A stretch of 36,817 nucleotides of DNA. Source: an uncultured Victivallis sp. GTDB lineage: Bacteria > Verrucomicrobiota > Lentisphaeria > Victivallales > Victivallaceae. The number at the start of each line of letters is the position of its first letter. The first letter of the stretch is position 1. Location of the stretch: NCBI GenBank assembly GCA_944389815.1, contig CALXNS010000056.1:1-36817 (forward strand), read 5' to 3'. The notes beneath the pieces were generated by a model. That model was not told the origin of the DNA. It saw only the letters and a list, made by a program, of their open reading frames with translations, and searched no databases. Below, in pieces: positions 18,601 through 27,093 of the stretch. A program made the position numbers and the translations under genes.

Positions 18601-19434
18601 ATGATGAAACTTGCCGTCGCCTATCGCCTGGGACCTTTTGGATATTTCATCTAGACCCGTACATTTCAAATTGGCGAAATATATCCGGAACACAACCACG
18701 AATTCTGTGAATTTTTTCTGGTGGTCGAAGGCGCGGTAAAGCAGGTGTTCAACGGCGTGGAGTGTGTATTGCCGGCGGGAAGTCTGCAATTGCTGTTCGC
18801 CAACGACAAACATCAGCTGGCCTCTTATGGAAATCAGCCGGCGACGATTTACAACATTCACGTGGGAAATCTGCGGTTTCAGAAGGACATTGCATCGCTT
18901 TCGGATTCGCTGCCGATTCCTTTTGCCGACTGCATTCAGCGAATCGCGCCGCTGCCGCAGACGGCGTATCACTCGCTCAAATACAAGATGGAGGAGTTGA
19001 TCGGCTACGACCGGAACCGTCCTCTGGCCGGTTCGCTTTTCCGGCTGCTGACCGAAGAGGTTCTATGGCTCCTGGCGTCGCGGACGCACGATCTTGAAAG
19101 CGACGGAATTCTTCCGGACTGGTTGCGGGAGACCTATCTGCAGATGCAGAGTCCGGAAAATTTCCGGAACGGATTTTCCCGGATGGTGGAAATTTCCGGT
19201 CGTTCTCCGGAACATCTCTGCCGGATGTTCCGGCTTCATTACGGTATTACGCCCCGGGAATTTATCTTGGAGCAGCGCCTCTGCAATGCGGCGCGGCGTC
19301 TGGAGCTGGGGGCGTCTGTGACGGAAGCTGCGACATTGGCGGGCTTCCGGAATCTTTCTTATTTCCGGACCGCATTCCGGGCGCGTTTCGCGATGCTGCC
19401 GCTGCAATATCGCAGAGAGATGAGTCGGCAATGA
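18601..19434 (+). pseudogene. AraC-family regulator with in-frame TAG at codon 18
   Basis: The frame from ATG at 18601 to 19434 would encode 277 residues, a normal AraC length, but TAG occupies 18652-18654. Sequence before the stop (MMKLAVAYRLGPFGYFI) and after it (TRTFQIGEIYPEHNHEFCEF) reads as one cupin domain in the same frame, so a nonsense change (for example CAG to TAG) is the simplest explanation. The rest is intact: cupin to about residue 110 and two helix-turn-helix motifs near the end (SGRSPEHLCRMFRLHYGITP; VTEAATLAGFRNLSYFRTAFRARF). Re-initiation at GTG 18721 would lose part of the cupin. It diverges from the GH42-type cluster, its likely target. No good ribosome-binding site precedes 18601. 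Readthrough or a sequence error cannot be excluded. Confidence 0.75.
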
Positions 19435-19443
19435 CGGAAAGAG

Positions 19444-19464
19444 TGGCGGATTTTCTGTCCGCCA
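19444..19464 (+). terminator. Hairpin after the AraC gene
   Basis: TGGCGGA (19444-19450) and TCCGCCA (19458-19464) form a perfect 7-bp stem with a 7-base loop, ten bases after the AraC stop. It is followed by TATATCC rather than a T-run, so terminator strength is doubtful. Confidence 0.4.
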
Positions 19465-19467
19465 TAT

Positions 19468-19517
19468 ATCCGACACTTTTATAATGTGTTTGAAATAAAA
19501 TAATTGCAATCCGACAC
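19468..19517. repeat. Direct repeat ATCCGACAC
   Basis: ATCCGACAC occurs at 19468-19476 and 19509-19517. A related ATCCGTCAT follows at 19520-19528, and the reverse complement of that last copy lies over the AraC stop (19430-19438). The spacing suggests a possible regulator-binding array upstream of the secretion operon. Confidence 0.35.
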
Positions 19518-19527
19518 ATATCCGTCA

Positions 19528-19590
19528 TTTGAAAAAAACATCGAGATGCGGACGCCGGACTGCGGCAAAAAAATTGATGTTTTTTTCAAA
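19528..19590. repeat. Perfect 15-bp inverted repeat upstream of the T2SS operon
   Basis: TTTGAAAAAAACATC (19528-19542) and GATGTTTTTTTCAAA (19576-19590) are exact reverse complements around a 33-base loop that itself holds a GCCG/CGGC mini-stem. It may be an RNA stem-loop in the leader, a terminator of the AraC transcript or a protein-binding site. Confidence 0.6.
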
Positions 19591-19607
19591 GAAATCACAA
19601 TAAATAC

Positions 19608-19640
19608 CGTTTTTCTTACGTGTTAAGTAATGTAAAAACG
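19608..19640 (+). promoter_or_regulatory. Leader stem-loop before the T2SS operon
   Basis: CGTTTTT (19608-19614) pairs with AAAAACG (19634-19640), with TTAC (19616-19619) and GTAA (19627-19630) nested inside. The structure ends 28 bases before the first start codon of the operon, so it could lie in the mRNA leader. No strong promoter is visible; a TATAAT at 19480-19485 has no good -35. Confidence 0.4.
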
Positions 19641-19668
19641 AAAAATTCCATGAAGGCAGGAGCAGAAA

Positions 19669-20631
19669 ATGTCTCGTTTGGGAATCTGTTTATGGTTGTT
19701 TGCTGCGCTGCTGGGGTACGGTGTCGCGGCAGCGGAAAGTGATGCGACAACATCGGCGGCTTCCGCCGCCCGGGAGTATTCAATGCCCGGCGGCTCTGGC
19801 CGCGGGGGTTCCGGCGGTCCGGACGGGCCCGGCGGCGGACGAATGGATTTCCGGCGCCGTTTCTCCGAAATCAATGAGACGCTGCAGGAAAAATTTCCCG
19901 AAGAGTTTGCCGAAATGGAGGCCTTGCGCGAAACCGACCGCCGGGCCGCTATGGAGAAATTCCGTGAACTCGCACAAAAAGCCGGGATCGAAATGCCTTC
20001 ATTCGGCGGTCGCCGCGGCCGTGACGGAGAGCGTCGGGGCGGTCCGGAGCGCGGTGCGTTCGAAGAGGAGATTATGCCGCAGATGACGATGCGCAGTGTG
20101 CTCGAACTCATGAAACAGAAGTTTCCGGACGAGTTCGATGAAAACGGTAATCTGAAGGAAACCGACCCCGCTGCCGCGCTGGAAAAATGGCGGATGATGG
20201 CGGAACAAACCGAAATTCCCCTTTTTGCGGGAGAAGCAGATTCATCCGCCGCAAAATTGACCGAATCTCCACGCAACCGTCACGCTTTGATGATGATGCG
20301 GGCCGACCGGCTGCTGGCGGAGCGCGACCCGGAGAATTTCATCCGCCTGACGGCATTGCGGAGCGAGGATCCGGACGCCGCCCGGGAGTTGTTCCGCGAG
20401 ATGCTCAAGCGGGCGGAACTGACGGTTGAAATTTTAAGCTCTCCGTTGCCGGGAGAAAAACCGGTGCGGCAGATTTTAATCGAACTGCCTTCGTCCGAGG
20501 ATGAGGAAAACTCCTCCTCCTCCCGTTTCGGCAACTTCCGGCCCGGCGGCTTCGGCGGCCCGCCTGACGGCGGCCCGGCTGCGGACGGCGCGGCGCCGCC
20601 TCCACCCCCGCCCGGAGGTGCCGGACAATGA
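19669..20631 (+). CDS. Unrecognised secreted protein with three helical repeats, first gene of T2SS operon
   Basis: I do not recognise a family. The 320-residue protein has a signal peptide (about 1-22, ending VAAAES), a Gly-rich linker (41-57), and three copies of a roughly 38-residue helical unit at about 72-110, 148-185 and 216-251, with the pattern KFPxEF...LxETDxxAAxEKxRxxA; the third copy is the most diverged. Gly/Arg-rich sequence separates units one and two, and the tail is Gly/Pro-rich with a run of six Pro. CAGGAG at 19657-19662 supports the start. The stop overlaps the gspL start (ATGA), so it belongs to the secretion operon. It may be a periplasmic T2SS accessory; that is inference from position only. 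Confidence 0.8.
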   Translation: MSRLGICLWLFAALLGYGVAAAESDATTSAASAAREYSMPGGSGRGGSGGPDGPGGGRMDFRRRFSEINETLQEKFPEEFAEMEALRETDRRAAMEKFRELAQKAGIEMPSFGGRRGRDGERRGGPERGAFEEEIMPQMTMRSVLELMKQKFPDEFDENGNLKETDPAAALEKWRMMAEQTEIPLFAGEADSSAAKLTESPRNRHALMMMRADRLLAERDPENFIRLTALRSEDPDAARELFREMLKRAELTVEILSSPLPGEKPVRQILIELPSSEDEENSSSSRFGNFRPGGFGGPPDGGPAADGAAPPPPPPGGAGQ

Positions 20632-21857
20632 GATTCGGCACTATAGAAATCGTTTCCATCGCCGGGGATGCCGACGGAGTGCTGCACGCCGTCCGCATTC
20701 GCTGCGCGGGAAAACGCAAACTGGTGGTGGCCGCCGCCTCTTCCGAGCCTGGAATGTTGTTCGCCGATGCGTTGAGCGAAGTCGGCCGCGCGGTCGGAGT
20801 GCGTCGCGATCGGCCTCTCATCCTTGCGCCGTGGTGCGCCAATGGCGGTGTTTTTCAGACGGAAACGCCGATTCTGAGCGGCAATGAACTGCGTTCGGCG
20901 CTGGAATTTGAGGTACCGCGCCAGTTGTTGCGGCCCCCGGCGGATTTCCGGATCGTCAGCCGGGTGTTGCCGCGCGGAGAAAATGCCGAAAAACAGCGCC
21001 TTCTCGTCTGGGTCGCGGACAATGAGAAACTTGAACCGCTCTGGGTGGCGCTTCGCACGTTGAAATGGAAGGTGGACGCGGTGACCAATCCATTTCTGGC
21101 GCTGCCGCCGGATTTCCCGGCCGATGCGGCGCTGATGCTGCCCGGGGTGGAACCGGATTTCTTCTGGCGGGACGGGATGTTTCATCCGGTTGCGCCCGGA
21201 AGAATGCCGGACCGGACTCCGCTCGCCCGATGGATCCGCAATGAATTTGAGTTTGTCGGCGAAGAGGGATCGCGCGCCGATGACGAACCGTTTTATCCGG
21301 CGTTGCTGACCGGTGCTGGTTTTCTGCGCGGCGAGGCGGACAGCGACGGTCTGATACCCGGTGCATTGCGGCCGCGCAGATTGCGTACTCAGTTGCGGAC
21401 ACTGGCATTTCTGCTCTCGCTTCTGGCGTTGCTGTGGTGCGTTTCCGCGATTCGGAGTGTCGCCGGATATTATGAGGAGTATACCGGAATCGTCAACCGG
21501 ACGAAAGCCGCCCAGCGACGCACAACCGAACTTCAGCGAAAACTGCGCAGTCGCGATAAGGAACAAAAAGAGATGCTCCGTGTGCTGGAAGCGGCCGCCG
21601 GCAGCCGGGATTTTCTCGCGAATCTCGCGGAACTTTCCGCCGCGCTGCCGGAGGACATGCTTGTGAGCAACCTCCGGATCAACGACGCCTCCGTGGATAT
21701 GACGCTTCAGACCAGTGCCGAGAATCCCGACCTCGGCGCCGCACTTCGAAAGGCGCCCGGATTCAAGGTCGGCACGTTGCAGAACCGGAAAATCAATGAT
21801 ACATTGACGATGATCGAACTCAAACTGGTGCGGCAGGAGGGAGGTTCTTCGAGATGA
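20628..21857 (+). CDS. gspL: T2SS inner-membrane assembly protein GspL-like (PilM/PilN-like)
   Basis: GspL couples the cytoplasmic ATPase GspE to the inner-membrane platform. In this 409-residue protein the N-terminal 240 residues resemble the actin-like PilM/GspL cytoplasmic domain (ELRSALEFEVPRQLL, LVWVADNEKLEPL). One transmembrane helix lies at about 257-277 (LAFLLSLLALLWCVSAI), then a coiled-coil stretch rich in Arg, Lys and Gln, and a small periplasmic alpha/beta domain as in PilN/GspL. The start overlaps the preceding stop (ATGA) and the end overlaps gspM in the same way. Sequence identity to named GspL proteins cannot be judged here, so the name rests on architecture and on position before gspM. 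Confidence 0.75.
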   Translation: MRFGTIEIVSIAGDADGVLHAVRIRCAGKRKLVVAAASSEPGMLFADALSEVGRAVGVRRDRPLILAPWCANGGVFQTETPILSGNELRSALEFEVPRQLLRPPADFRIVSRVLPRGENAEKQRLLVWVADNEKLEPLWVALRTLKWKVDAVTNPFLALPPDFPADAALMLPGVEPDFFWRDGMFHPVAPGRMPDRTPLARWIRNEFEFVGEEGSRADDEPFYPALLTGAGFLRGEADSDGLIPGALRPRRLRTQLRTLAFLLSLLALLWCVSAIRSVAGYYEEYTGIVNRTKAAQRRTTELQRKLRSRDKEQKEMLRVLEAAAGSRDFLANLAELSAALPEDMLVSNLRINDASVDMTLQTSAENPDLGAALRKAPGFKVGTLQNRKINDTLTMIELKLVRQEGGSSR

Positions 21858-22441
21858 AACGGCCGGCTCCGAGGACATTGCAGATCGGATTCATTATCGG
21901 CGGACTGCTTTTTTCCGTGTTGTTTCTTGCATTCACGCTCGACATCGACTGGGACGGCCTGATTCCGGACGAAACGCGCCTGGCGGAACTCCGCAGCGAA
22001 GAGAAAAAACAATCCGCCGAACTCAAGGAGCTGCTGAATCGCGACGCCGCATTCCGCGAGACGGAAAATGCCTACCGGAAACTCTTTGACGACGCCTGGA
22101 GCGAATCGGTTCATGGTTCGCCCGACGTGGAGATTCCCAAACTGATCTCCGCCGCCGCCCGCCGGGCGGGATTGGAACTCAACGGCACCGGTGCGGTCAA
22201 ACGCACCCGACTCAACAACGAACTCCTTTTCCTGGAAATCGACGTGAACGCCGCATCCGAACTGACGATGCTGGCCGCGTTCTGGAATGAACTGCGGTCA
22301 ACGCCGGTTCCGGCGGGGTGGAAACGCATCGATCTGCGCCCCGAATTGTCACAGAGCACCAGCCGGATCATGTTCAACGGCACGCTCCGTTTCCTCGGCC
22401 GGGAGGAGACGGAAAGTTCGGCGGGAGGAAACGGATCATGA
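21854..22441 (+). CDS. gspM: T2SS inner-membrane protein GspM-like (PilO-like)
   Basis: GspM pairs with GspL in the inner membrane. The 195-residue protein has a short cytoplasmic N-terminus, one membrane helix at about 10-28 (QIGFIIGGLLFSVLFLAF), a charged coiled-coil segment (about 42-75, RLAELRSEEKKQSAELKELL) and a periplasmic ferredoxin-like domain, the GspM/PilO layout. Its start overlaps the gspL stop and its stop overlaps the gspC start (ATGA junctions), so the four genes are translated in step. Sequence in this family is poorly conserved and the name depends mainly on topology and gene order. Confidence 0.65.
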   Translation: MKRPAPRTLQIGFIIGGLLFSVLFLAFTLDIDWDGLIPDETRLAELRSEEKKQSAELKELLNRDAAFRETENAYRKLFDDAWSESVHGSPDVEIPKLISAAARRAGLELNGTGAVKRTRLNNELLFLEIDVNAASELTMLAAFWNELRSTPVPAGWKRIDLRPELSQSTSRIMFNGTLRFLGREETESSAGGNGS

Positions 22442-23151
22442 AAATATTGTTGATCATCGTAAATTTGTTTCTGGCCGGCATGGTTGTCCGGGAAGGCTTC
22501 GCGCTGCTGCGGCCGTCCGGCGGTGAAACGCTGGAACTGGTCCGGCGGGATCGTCCCGCAGCTTCGAAGAAAACCGCTCAACCGGCAACTCCGGTAAAGG
22601 AAGACGTCGCAATTGATCCACTTCGAACCGTGCTCCGGCACAATATTTTCGACATGAGCCGCTGTCCCGATGCGATCGCGGGAAGGCGCGGGGCGTCGGG
22701 CAGTTCGATTTCATTGGTCGGCGTCTATCAGATCGGCGATTGCGTCGGGGCGATCATTCAGCAGAAACGTCAGAACAACCGCCGTGGTCCATGGCGGAAC
22801 AACCGCAACAGCGGCAATAATTCAAAGCAGGAGTTACCGCTTCAGCAGTTTTTCCGCATCGGCGAATCGCTCGAAAACGGTTACCGTCTGGAAGAGGTTT
22901 ATCCCGATCGAGTGGTTCTGCGGCGGAACGGCGGTTCGATGGAGCTTCGGCTGGAGAACGCCTCCACCAATCTGCCGTCGACCGTCGCGGCGGCGGCCGC
23001 CGCCGCTCAGCGCAACCGGCCAACTCAACAGCAAATGCAGCAGATGATGATGTTTCAGCAGATGCGCATGATGCGGGAATTGATACGACAGAACAACAAC
23101 AACCGCGCTCCGGCGCCGCCGCAGTCCGGCGGTCGACGGGGTCGTCGGTGA
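22438..23151 (+). CDS. gspC: T2SS inner-membrane coupling protein GspC-like
   Basis: GspC links the inner-membrane platform to the secretin through its periplasmic HR domain. This 237-residue protein has an N-terminal membrane helix (about 3-18, ILLIIVNLFLAGMVV), a linker rich in Pro and Lys, and an HR-like domain (about 65-180) with HNIFDMSRCP, SISLVGVYQIGD and YRLEEVYPDRVVLRRNGGS, matching the LxGV...I.G..........V..V..DRVVL.R.G pattern of GspC. No PDZ domain follows; instead a tail (about 190-237) rich in Gln, Met and Asn, then Arg. The start at 22438 overlaps the gspM stop; a longer in-frame ATG at 22318 lies wholly within gspM and is rejected. Confidence 0.78.
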   Translation: MKILLIIVNLFLAGMVVREGFALLRPSGGETLELVRRDRPAASKKTAQPATPVKEDVAIDPLRTVLRHNIFDMSRCPDAIAGRRGASGSSISLVGVYQIGDCVGAIIQQKRQNNRRGPWRNNRNSGNNSKQELPLQQFFRIGESLENGYRLEEVYPDRVVLRRNGGSMELRLENASTNLPSTVAAAAAAAQRNRPTQQQMQQMMMFQQMRMMRELIRQNNNNRAPAPPQSGGRRGRR

Positions 23152-23170
23152 ACGAAGGGGATTTGCTGCA

Positions 23171-25516
23171 ATGAGCAACGGTTTGATGAGACGTTGGGCG
23201 CTTTATGGAATTGCCGGTGTTTTTCTGGCTGTCCTGTCCGGGTGCGCCGCATTGGAGGAGGCGGAGAAAACCACTCCGGAACCCGAGGATAAATTTGATT
23301 TCATCCGCCGGAATGACCAGCAAAAGTTTGCCGAACAGGAAGAACCTCTGCCCGAGCTGGTCGGCGATGAGCCCGCTCCCGGAGTCGACGAATTGAAGGC
23401 TCGCGCCGAAAAACTCTCCTCCGCCGAACCGAAAAAGTCCCCTGCCGACGAGGTCAGACACCCCGCTCCGGCGCCGCGTTATTATGAGGATTTCATCACC
23501 ATCGACGGCGATGAGGAGCTCGAAGTGATGTTGACGTTCAACAGCGCGCCCCTGGTCGATACGCTGCCGGCCTTCGCCGACGTGCTCGGATTCAATTTCA
23601 CCGCCGACAGCGAGATCAAGAACACCGTGACGCTCAACCTCAACAGCCGCATGACCCGGCGAGAATTGTGGGAGGCGTTCGACAACATGCTCCGGGTCGC
23701 CGGCGTCGGCGCCGTCCGCGACGGACAGCTGCTCAAGATCATGCCCGCGGCGAAGATTCCGACCGACGGCGGACTGCGCGTGCGCAACCGTTATGACGGC
23801 GGCAGCGAAGTGGTTTCGCGTTCGCTCTTCAACATTACCGCCAAGGATGCCGCCGCTCAGCTCAAACCATTCCTGTCGAAAGCCGGTTCGATCGCCGAAG
23901 TGACCCGCGCCAATGTGATCGTCTTCAGCGACGAGGCCGGCAACATCGCCAAACTCAATGAAATTCTCGAACTGCTCGATCAGCCGGGCCGTCAGCTCTG
24001 GCCGCGGATCGTCGTTTACTGCGAAAACATCAAGCCGTCGAAGATCGCTCAGGAACTCAGTGAAATTCTGCCGGTGATCGGTTTCCCGGTGACGCTGACC
24101 AACGACAAAACCGAAACCCCCGGCGCCATTCAGCTCACCGGCGTCGACCGGATCGGCATTCTGGCCGCGACCGCAGCCAACGCCGAGGCGCTTGATGAGC
24201 TGCGCGAATGGATCGAAATTCTCGACAACGCCGACTCCAGCGAACAGGAACGCATGTACATCTACAAGGTCGCCCACGGCAAGGCCGATGAACTTGCGCA
24301 GGCGCTCTCGGTGATTTTTTCCACCCAGGGGTCCTCGCTCACGGTCGACACCTCCACCGGAACCAACCGCACCGAACAGATCACTACTCAGACCGTCCGC
24401 AACAACAATTTGAACACCGGCAGCTCCGTCAACGACCGCAATTCGACCAACAATCAGACCAATACGCAAATCGACCGGGTTTCGGCGGTTTTCGATACGC
24501 CGGTCCGAGTCTTCGCCGACGGAGTCAACAATCGGCTGGTCATTCGTACCACGCCGCGCACCTATGCGATGATCAAGGCGATGCTCGATCGGCTCGATGT
24601 CGTCCCCGCGCAGGTGCTGCTCCAGATTCTGGTGGTCGAGGTGACGCTCAACGATTCCAATGAATTCGGACTGGAATTCAACACGACCGGTTCCGCCGGA
24701 AGCACCGGGGTCTCCACCGGAACCAATTTCTCAGAAATCGATCGCGGCAACGCGGAAGCCGAAGGATTCAATCTCGGCATTTTCGACGAAAACAATCCCG
24801 AGGACAAGTTCGCCTATCTGCGGGCGCTCGCCGGACGGGAGAACATCAAGGTCATCTCCAGTCCGCAGCTGGTGGTGGTCAGCAACACCGAGGCGATCAT
24901 TCAGGTCGGTCAGGAGGTGCCGCTTCTCACCAACGACATCACCAACGTCGATTCCGCCGACGGTTCGATCAGCCGCGCCTACGAATATGAATCGACCGGT
25001 ATTCTTTTGACCATCACGCCGCAGGTGACCAGTTCGAATCTGATTTCGCTCGAATTGCGTCAGGAGGTTTCCGAAGCGGTGGCCAACACCATCACCAACG
25101 CCTCCGAGACCCCGGTCATCAACATGCGCATTCTCGAAACCGCCATGAGCATCGCCAACGGCCGCACCATGGTGATCGGCGGAATGATTCAGGAGAAGAT
25201 CACCGACAAACTGCAGTCGATTCCGTTCGTGGCGGACATTCCGTTCATGCGGCGGCTCTTCGGCAACACCAATCAGTCGGTCGAACGCACGGAGATGCTC
25301 ATTCTGATCACCGGGTACATCATCAACGAAAAGAGTCCGGTCGAGGATATGGTCCGGCGTTACAACAACGCCGTTAAAGCATTGAGTTTGTTTGAAGGCG
25401 CGATTGCCGAAGAGGACGCCAGAGACCGGCAGCGTGCGGCGGAAGCCGCGGCCAGGCCGCGGCTCGAACCGTTGGCGCAGGAGCAGGTGTCAGCACAGGA
25501 GCAGGCGGAAAAATGA
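23171..25516 (+). CDS. gspD: T2SS outer-membrane secretin GspD
   Basis: GspD forms the outer-membrane channel of the T2SS. The 781-residue protein carries a lipoprotein signal with lipobox LSGC (Cys25), unusual for a secretin that would otherwise need a pilotin. An Ala/Pro/Glu-rich linker leads to the N0 domain (about 115-190, FNSAPLVDTLPAFADVLGFNF), N1-N2-type repeats to about 490 with an Asn/Thr-rich loop at about 395-435, and the secretin domain (about 500-720) with VPLLTNDITN and the signature near ANGRTMVIGGMIQEK...IPFVADIPFMRRLFG. A C-terminal tail is rich in Ala, Arg and Glu. The ATG at 23171 follows AAGGGG; it begins 19 bases after gspC and overlaps gspE (ATGA). Confidence 0.96.
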   Translation: MSNGLMRRWALYGIAGVFLAVLSGCAALEEAEKTTPEPEDKFDFIRRNDQQKFAEQEEPLPELVGDEPAPGVDELKARAEKLSSAEPKKSPADEVRHPAPAPRYYEDFITIDGDEELEVMLTFNSAPLVDTLPAFADVLGFNFTADSEIKNTVTLNLNSRMTRRELWEAFDNMLRVAGVGAVRDGQLLKIMPAAKIPTDGGLRVRNRYDGGSEVVSRSLFNITAKDAAAQLKPFLSKAGSIAEVTRANVIVFSDEAGNIAKLNEILELLDQPGRQLWPRIVVYCENIKPSKIAQELSEILPVIGFPVTLTNDKTETPGAIQLTGVDRIGILAATAANAEALDELREWIEILDNADSSEQERMYIYKVAHGKADELAQALSVIFSTQGSSLTVDTSTGTNRTEQITTQTVRNNNLNTGSSVNDRNSTNNQTNTQIDRVSAVFDTPVRVFADGVNNRLVIRTTPRTYAMIKAMLDRLDVVPAQVLLQILVVEVTLNDSNEFGLEFNTTGSAGSTGVSTGTNFSEIDRGNAEAEGFNLGIFDENNPEDKFAYLRALAGRENIKVISSPQLVVVSNTEAIIQVGQEVPLLTNDITNVDSADGSISRAYEYESTGILLTITPQVTSSNLISLELRQEVSEAVANTITNASETPVINMRILETAMSIANGRTMVIGGMIQEKITDKLQSIPFVADIPFMRRLFGNTNQSVERTEMLILITGYIINEKSPVEDMVRRYNNAVKALSLFEGAIAEEDARDRQRAAEAAARPRLEPLAQEQVSAQEQAEK

Positions 25517-27090
25517 GTCCCGCGGAAACCGTGATCCGGAAATTTTCCGAAGAATTCGCCGATTATGCCGCATGGTGCGCCGAATCCGGCCCCGCCGCCG
25601 CCGACCGCAAGCTGATCGAGAGCGGCGCGCTGGATGAAAACGCACTGCTCGCGGCTTATTCCGAGGCATCCGGATTGCCGATTCTCGATGAGGACGAGTT
25701 CGAAGCACCGGAACAGTATCCCGGACTTTCTGCGGAGTTTTTCAACGGCTGCTGCGCGTTTCCCGCTTCCTGGGATGAAAAATCGATGCGGATCGCCGTT
25801 TCCACGATTTATGAACTTGACCGCATCCGCTATCAGGTGAAGAGCGCCACCGGACTGGAGTGCGTCTTCGAACTTGCCCGGCGTCCGTTCGTCGAACGGG
25901 TGCTCAACCGTTCTGCCGAACAGGCCGCCGAGGCGGCGGACGCGGCCGTTTCCGAGGATGAAACCACGTTGCGCACGCTCGCCGGCGAAGCGCGGATCGT
26001 CCGGCTGGTCAACGATGTTTTCGCGCGCGCGATCGAACTGGGGGCGTCCGACATTCACGTCGAACCCGGCGAAAACGATCTCTCGATCCGCTGCCGTGTG
26101 GACGGGGTGCTCACTGAAATCATGAATGTGCCCCGCAATCAGTTTCCGGCCATCGCGTCGCGCATCAAGCTGATCGCCGGACTCAACATCGCCGAGAGCC
26201 GCCTGCCGCAGGACGGCCGGACCAATTTTCAGTTCGGCAAAACCAAACTCGACATGCGCGTGAGCACCATTCCGATTCTGACCGGGGAGAGCATCGTGCT
26301 GCGGCTGCTCAACAGCGAGGCGGTGTCGTTCGATCTGCGCAGTCTCGGGATGGATGATGAACTTCTCGCGCAGTTTCACGAGCTCATCCAGATACCGCAC
26401 GGGATCATTCTGGTGGTCGGCCCGACCGGTTCGGGCAAGACGACGACGCTTTACAGCGTCATTTCGCAGCTGAACGATCACAGCAAGAAGATCATCACCG
26501 TCGAAGACCCGGTCGAATACAAGATGGCCGGGCTCTGTCAGATGCAGGTGAATCCGAAGATCGGCGTCACCTTCGCCTCCGGACTGCGGTCGATCGTCCG
26601 CCAGGACCCGGACGTGATTTTGGTCGGCGAGATCCGCGACCGCGAAACCGCCGACATCGCGATCAACGCCGCGCTCACCGGGCATCTGGTGTTGAGCACG
26701 CTGCACACCAACGACGCCGTCGGAGCGGTCACCCGGCTGGCGGATATGGGAATGGAAGGGTTTCTGGTGGCATCGGCTTTGTACGGGGTGCTTTCACAGC
26801 GGCTGGTTCGCCGGATCTGTCCGGATTGCGGCGGATCGGGGCATCTGGGGGGGGAGGCGCGCTGCCGTCGCTGCAACGGAACCGGTTACAAGGGGCGCTG
26901 CGGCATTTTCGAACTGTTGCGCATGAACGATGAAATGCGCCGGGCGGTCAACGCCAACGCGCCGAGTTCCGAACTGGAAAAAATCGCCGTGGCCAACGGC
27001 ATGGTGACGTTGCGGGAAGATGGACTTGCGAAGGTCCGGCGCGGGATCACGACCATGGAGGAACTGGCCCGGTCGGCGGCGGAGTTGTAA
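25513..27090 (+). CDS. gspE: T2SS assembly ATPase GspE
   Basis: GspE is the hexameric cytoplasmic ATPase that drives pseudopilus assembly. The 525-residue protein has an N1E-type N-terminal domain (about 1-135), an N2E domain with SDIHVEPGENDLSIRCRVDGVL, Walker A GPTGSGKTT at 303-311, an Asp box VEDPVEY, Walker B in DPDVILVGEIRD and a His box in TGHLVLSTLHTNDA. A zinc-binding CX2CX11CX2C motif (Cys436, 439, 451, 454) is present, as in most GspE and PilB proteins. The start overlaps the gspD stop. It precedes gspF by three bases. The gene order fits T2SS rather than a pilus retraction system, and no PilT-like gene is nearby. Confidence 0.96.
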   Translation: MSPAETVIRKFSEEFADYAAWCAESGPAAADRKLIESGALDENALLAAYSEASGLPILDEDEFEAPEQYPGLSAEFFNGCCAFPASWDEKSMRIAVSTIYELDRIRYQVKSATGLECVFELARRPFVERVLNRSAEQAAEAADAAVSEDETTLRTLAGEARIVRLVNDVFARAIELGASDIHVEPGENDLSIRCRVDGVLTEIMNVPRNQFPAIASRIKLIAGLNIAESRLPQDGRTNFQFGKTKLDMRVSTIPILTGESIVLRLLNSEAVSFDLRSLGMDDELLAQFHELIQIPHGIILVVGPTGSGKTTTLYSVISQLNDHSKKIITVEDPVEYKMAGLCQMQVNPKIGVTFASGLRSIVRQDPDVILVGEIRDRETADIAINAALTGHLVLSTLHTNDAVGAVTRLADMGMEGFLVASALYGVLSQRLVRRICPDCGGSGHLGGEARCRRCNGTGYKGRCGIFELLRMNDEMRRAVNANAPSSELEKIAVANGMVTLREDGLAKVRRGITTMEELARSAAEL

Positions 27091-27093
27091 ATC

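Noticed and set aside
22754..24469. Long minus-strand frame (571 codons) opposite gspC and gspD
   Set aside because: It spans two well-supported forward genes and has no coherent domain.
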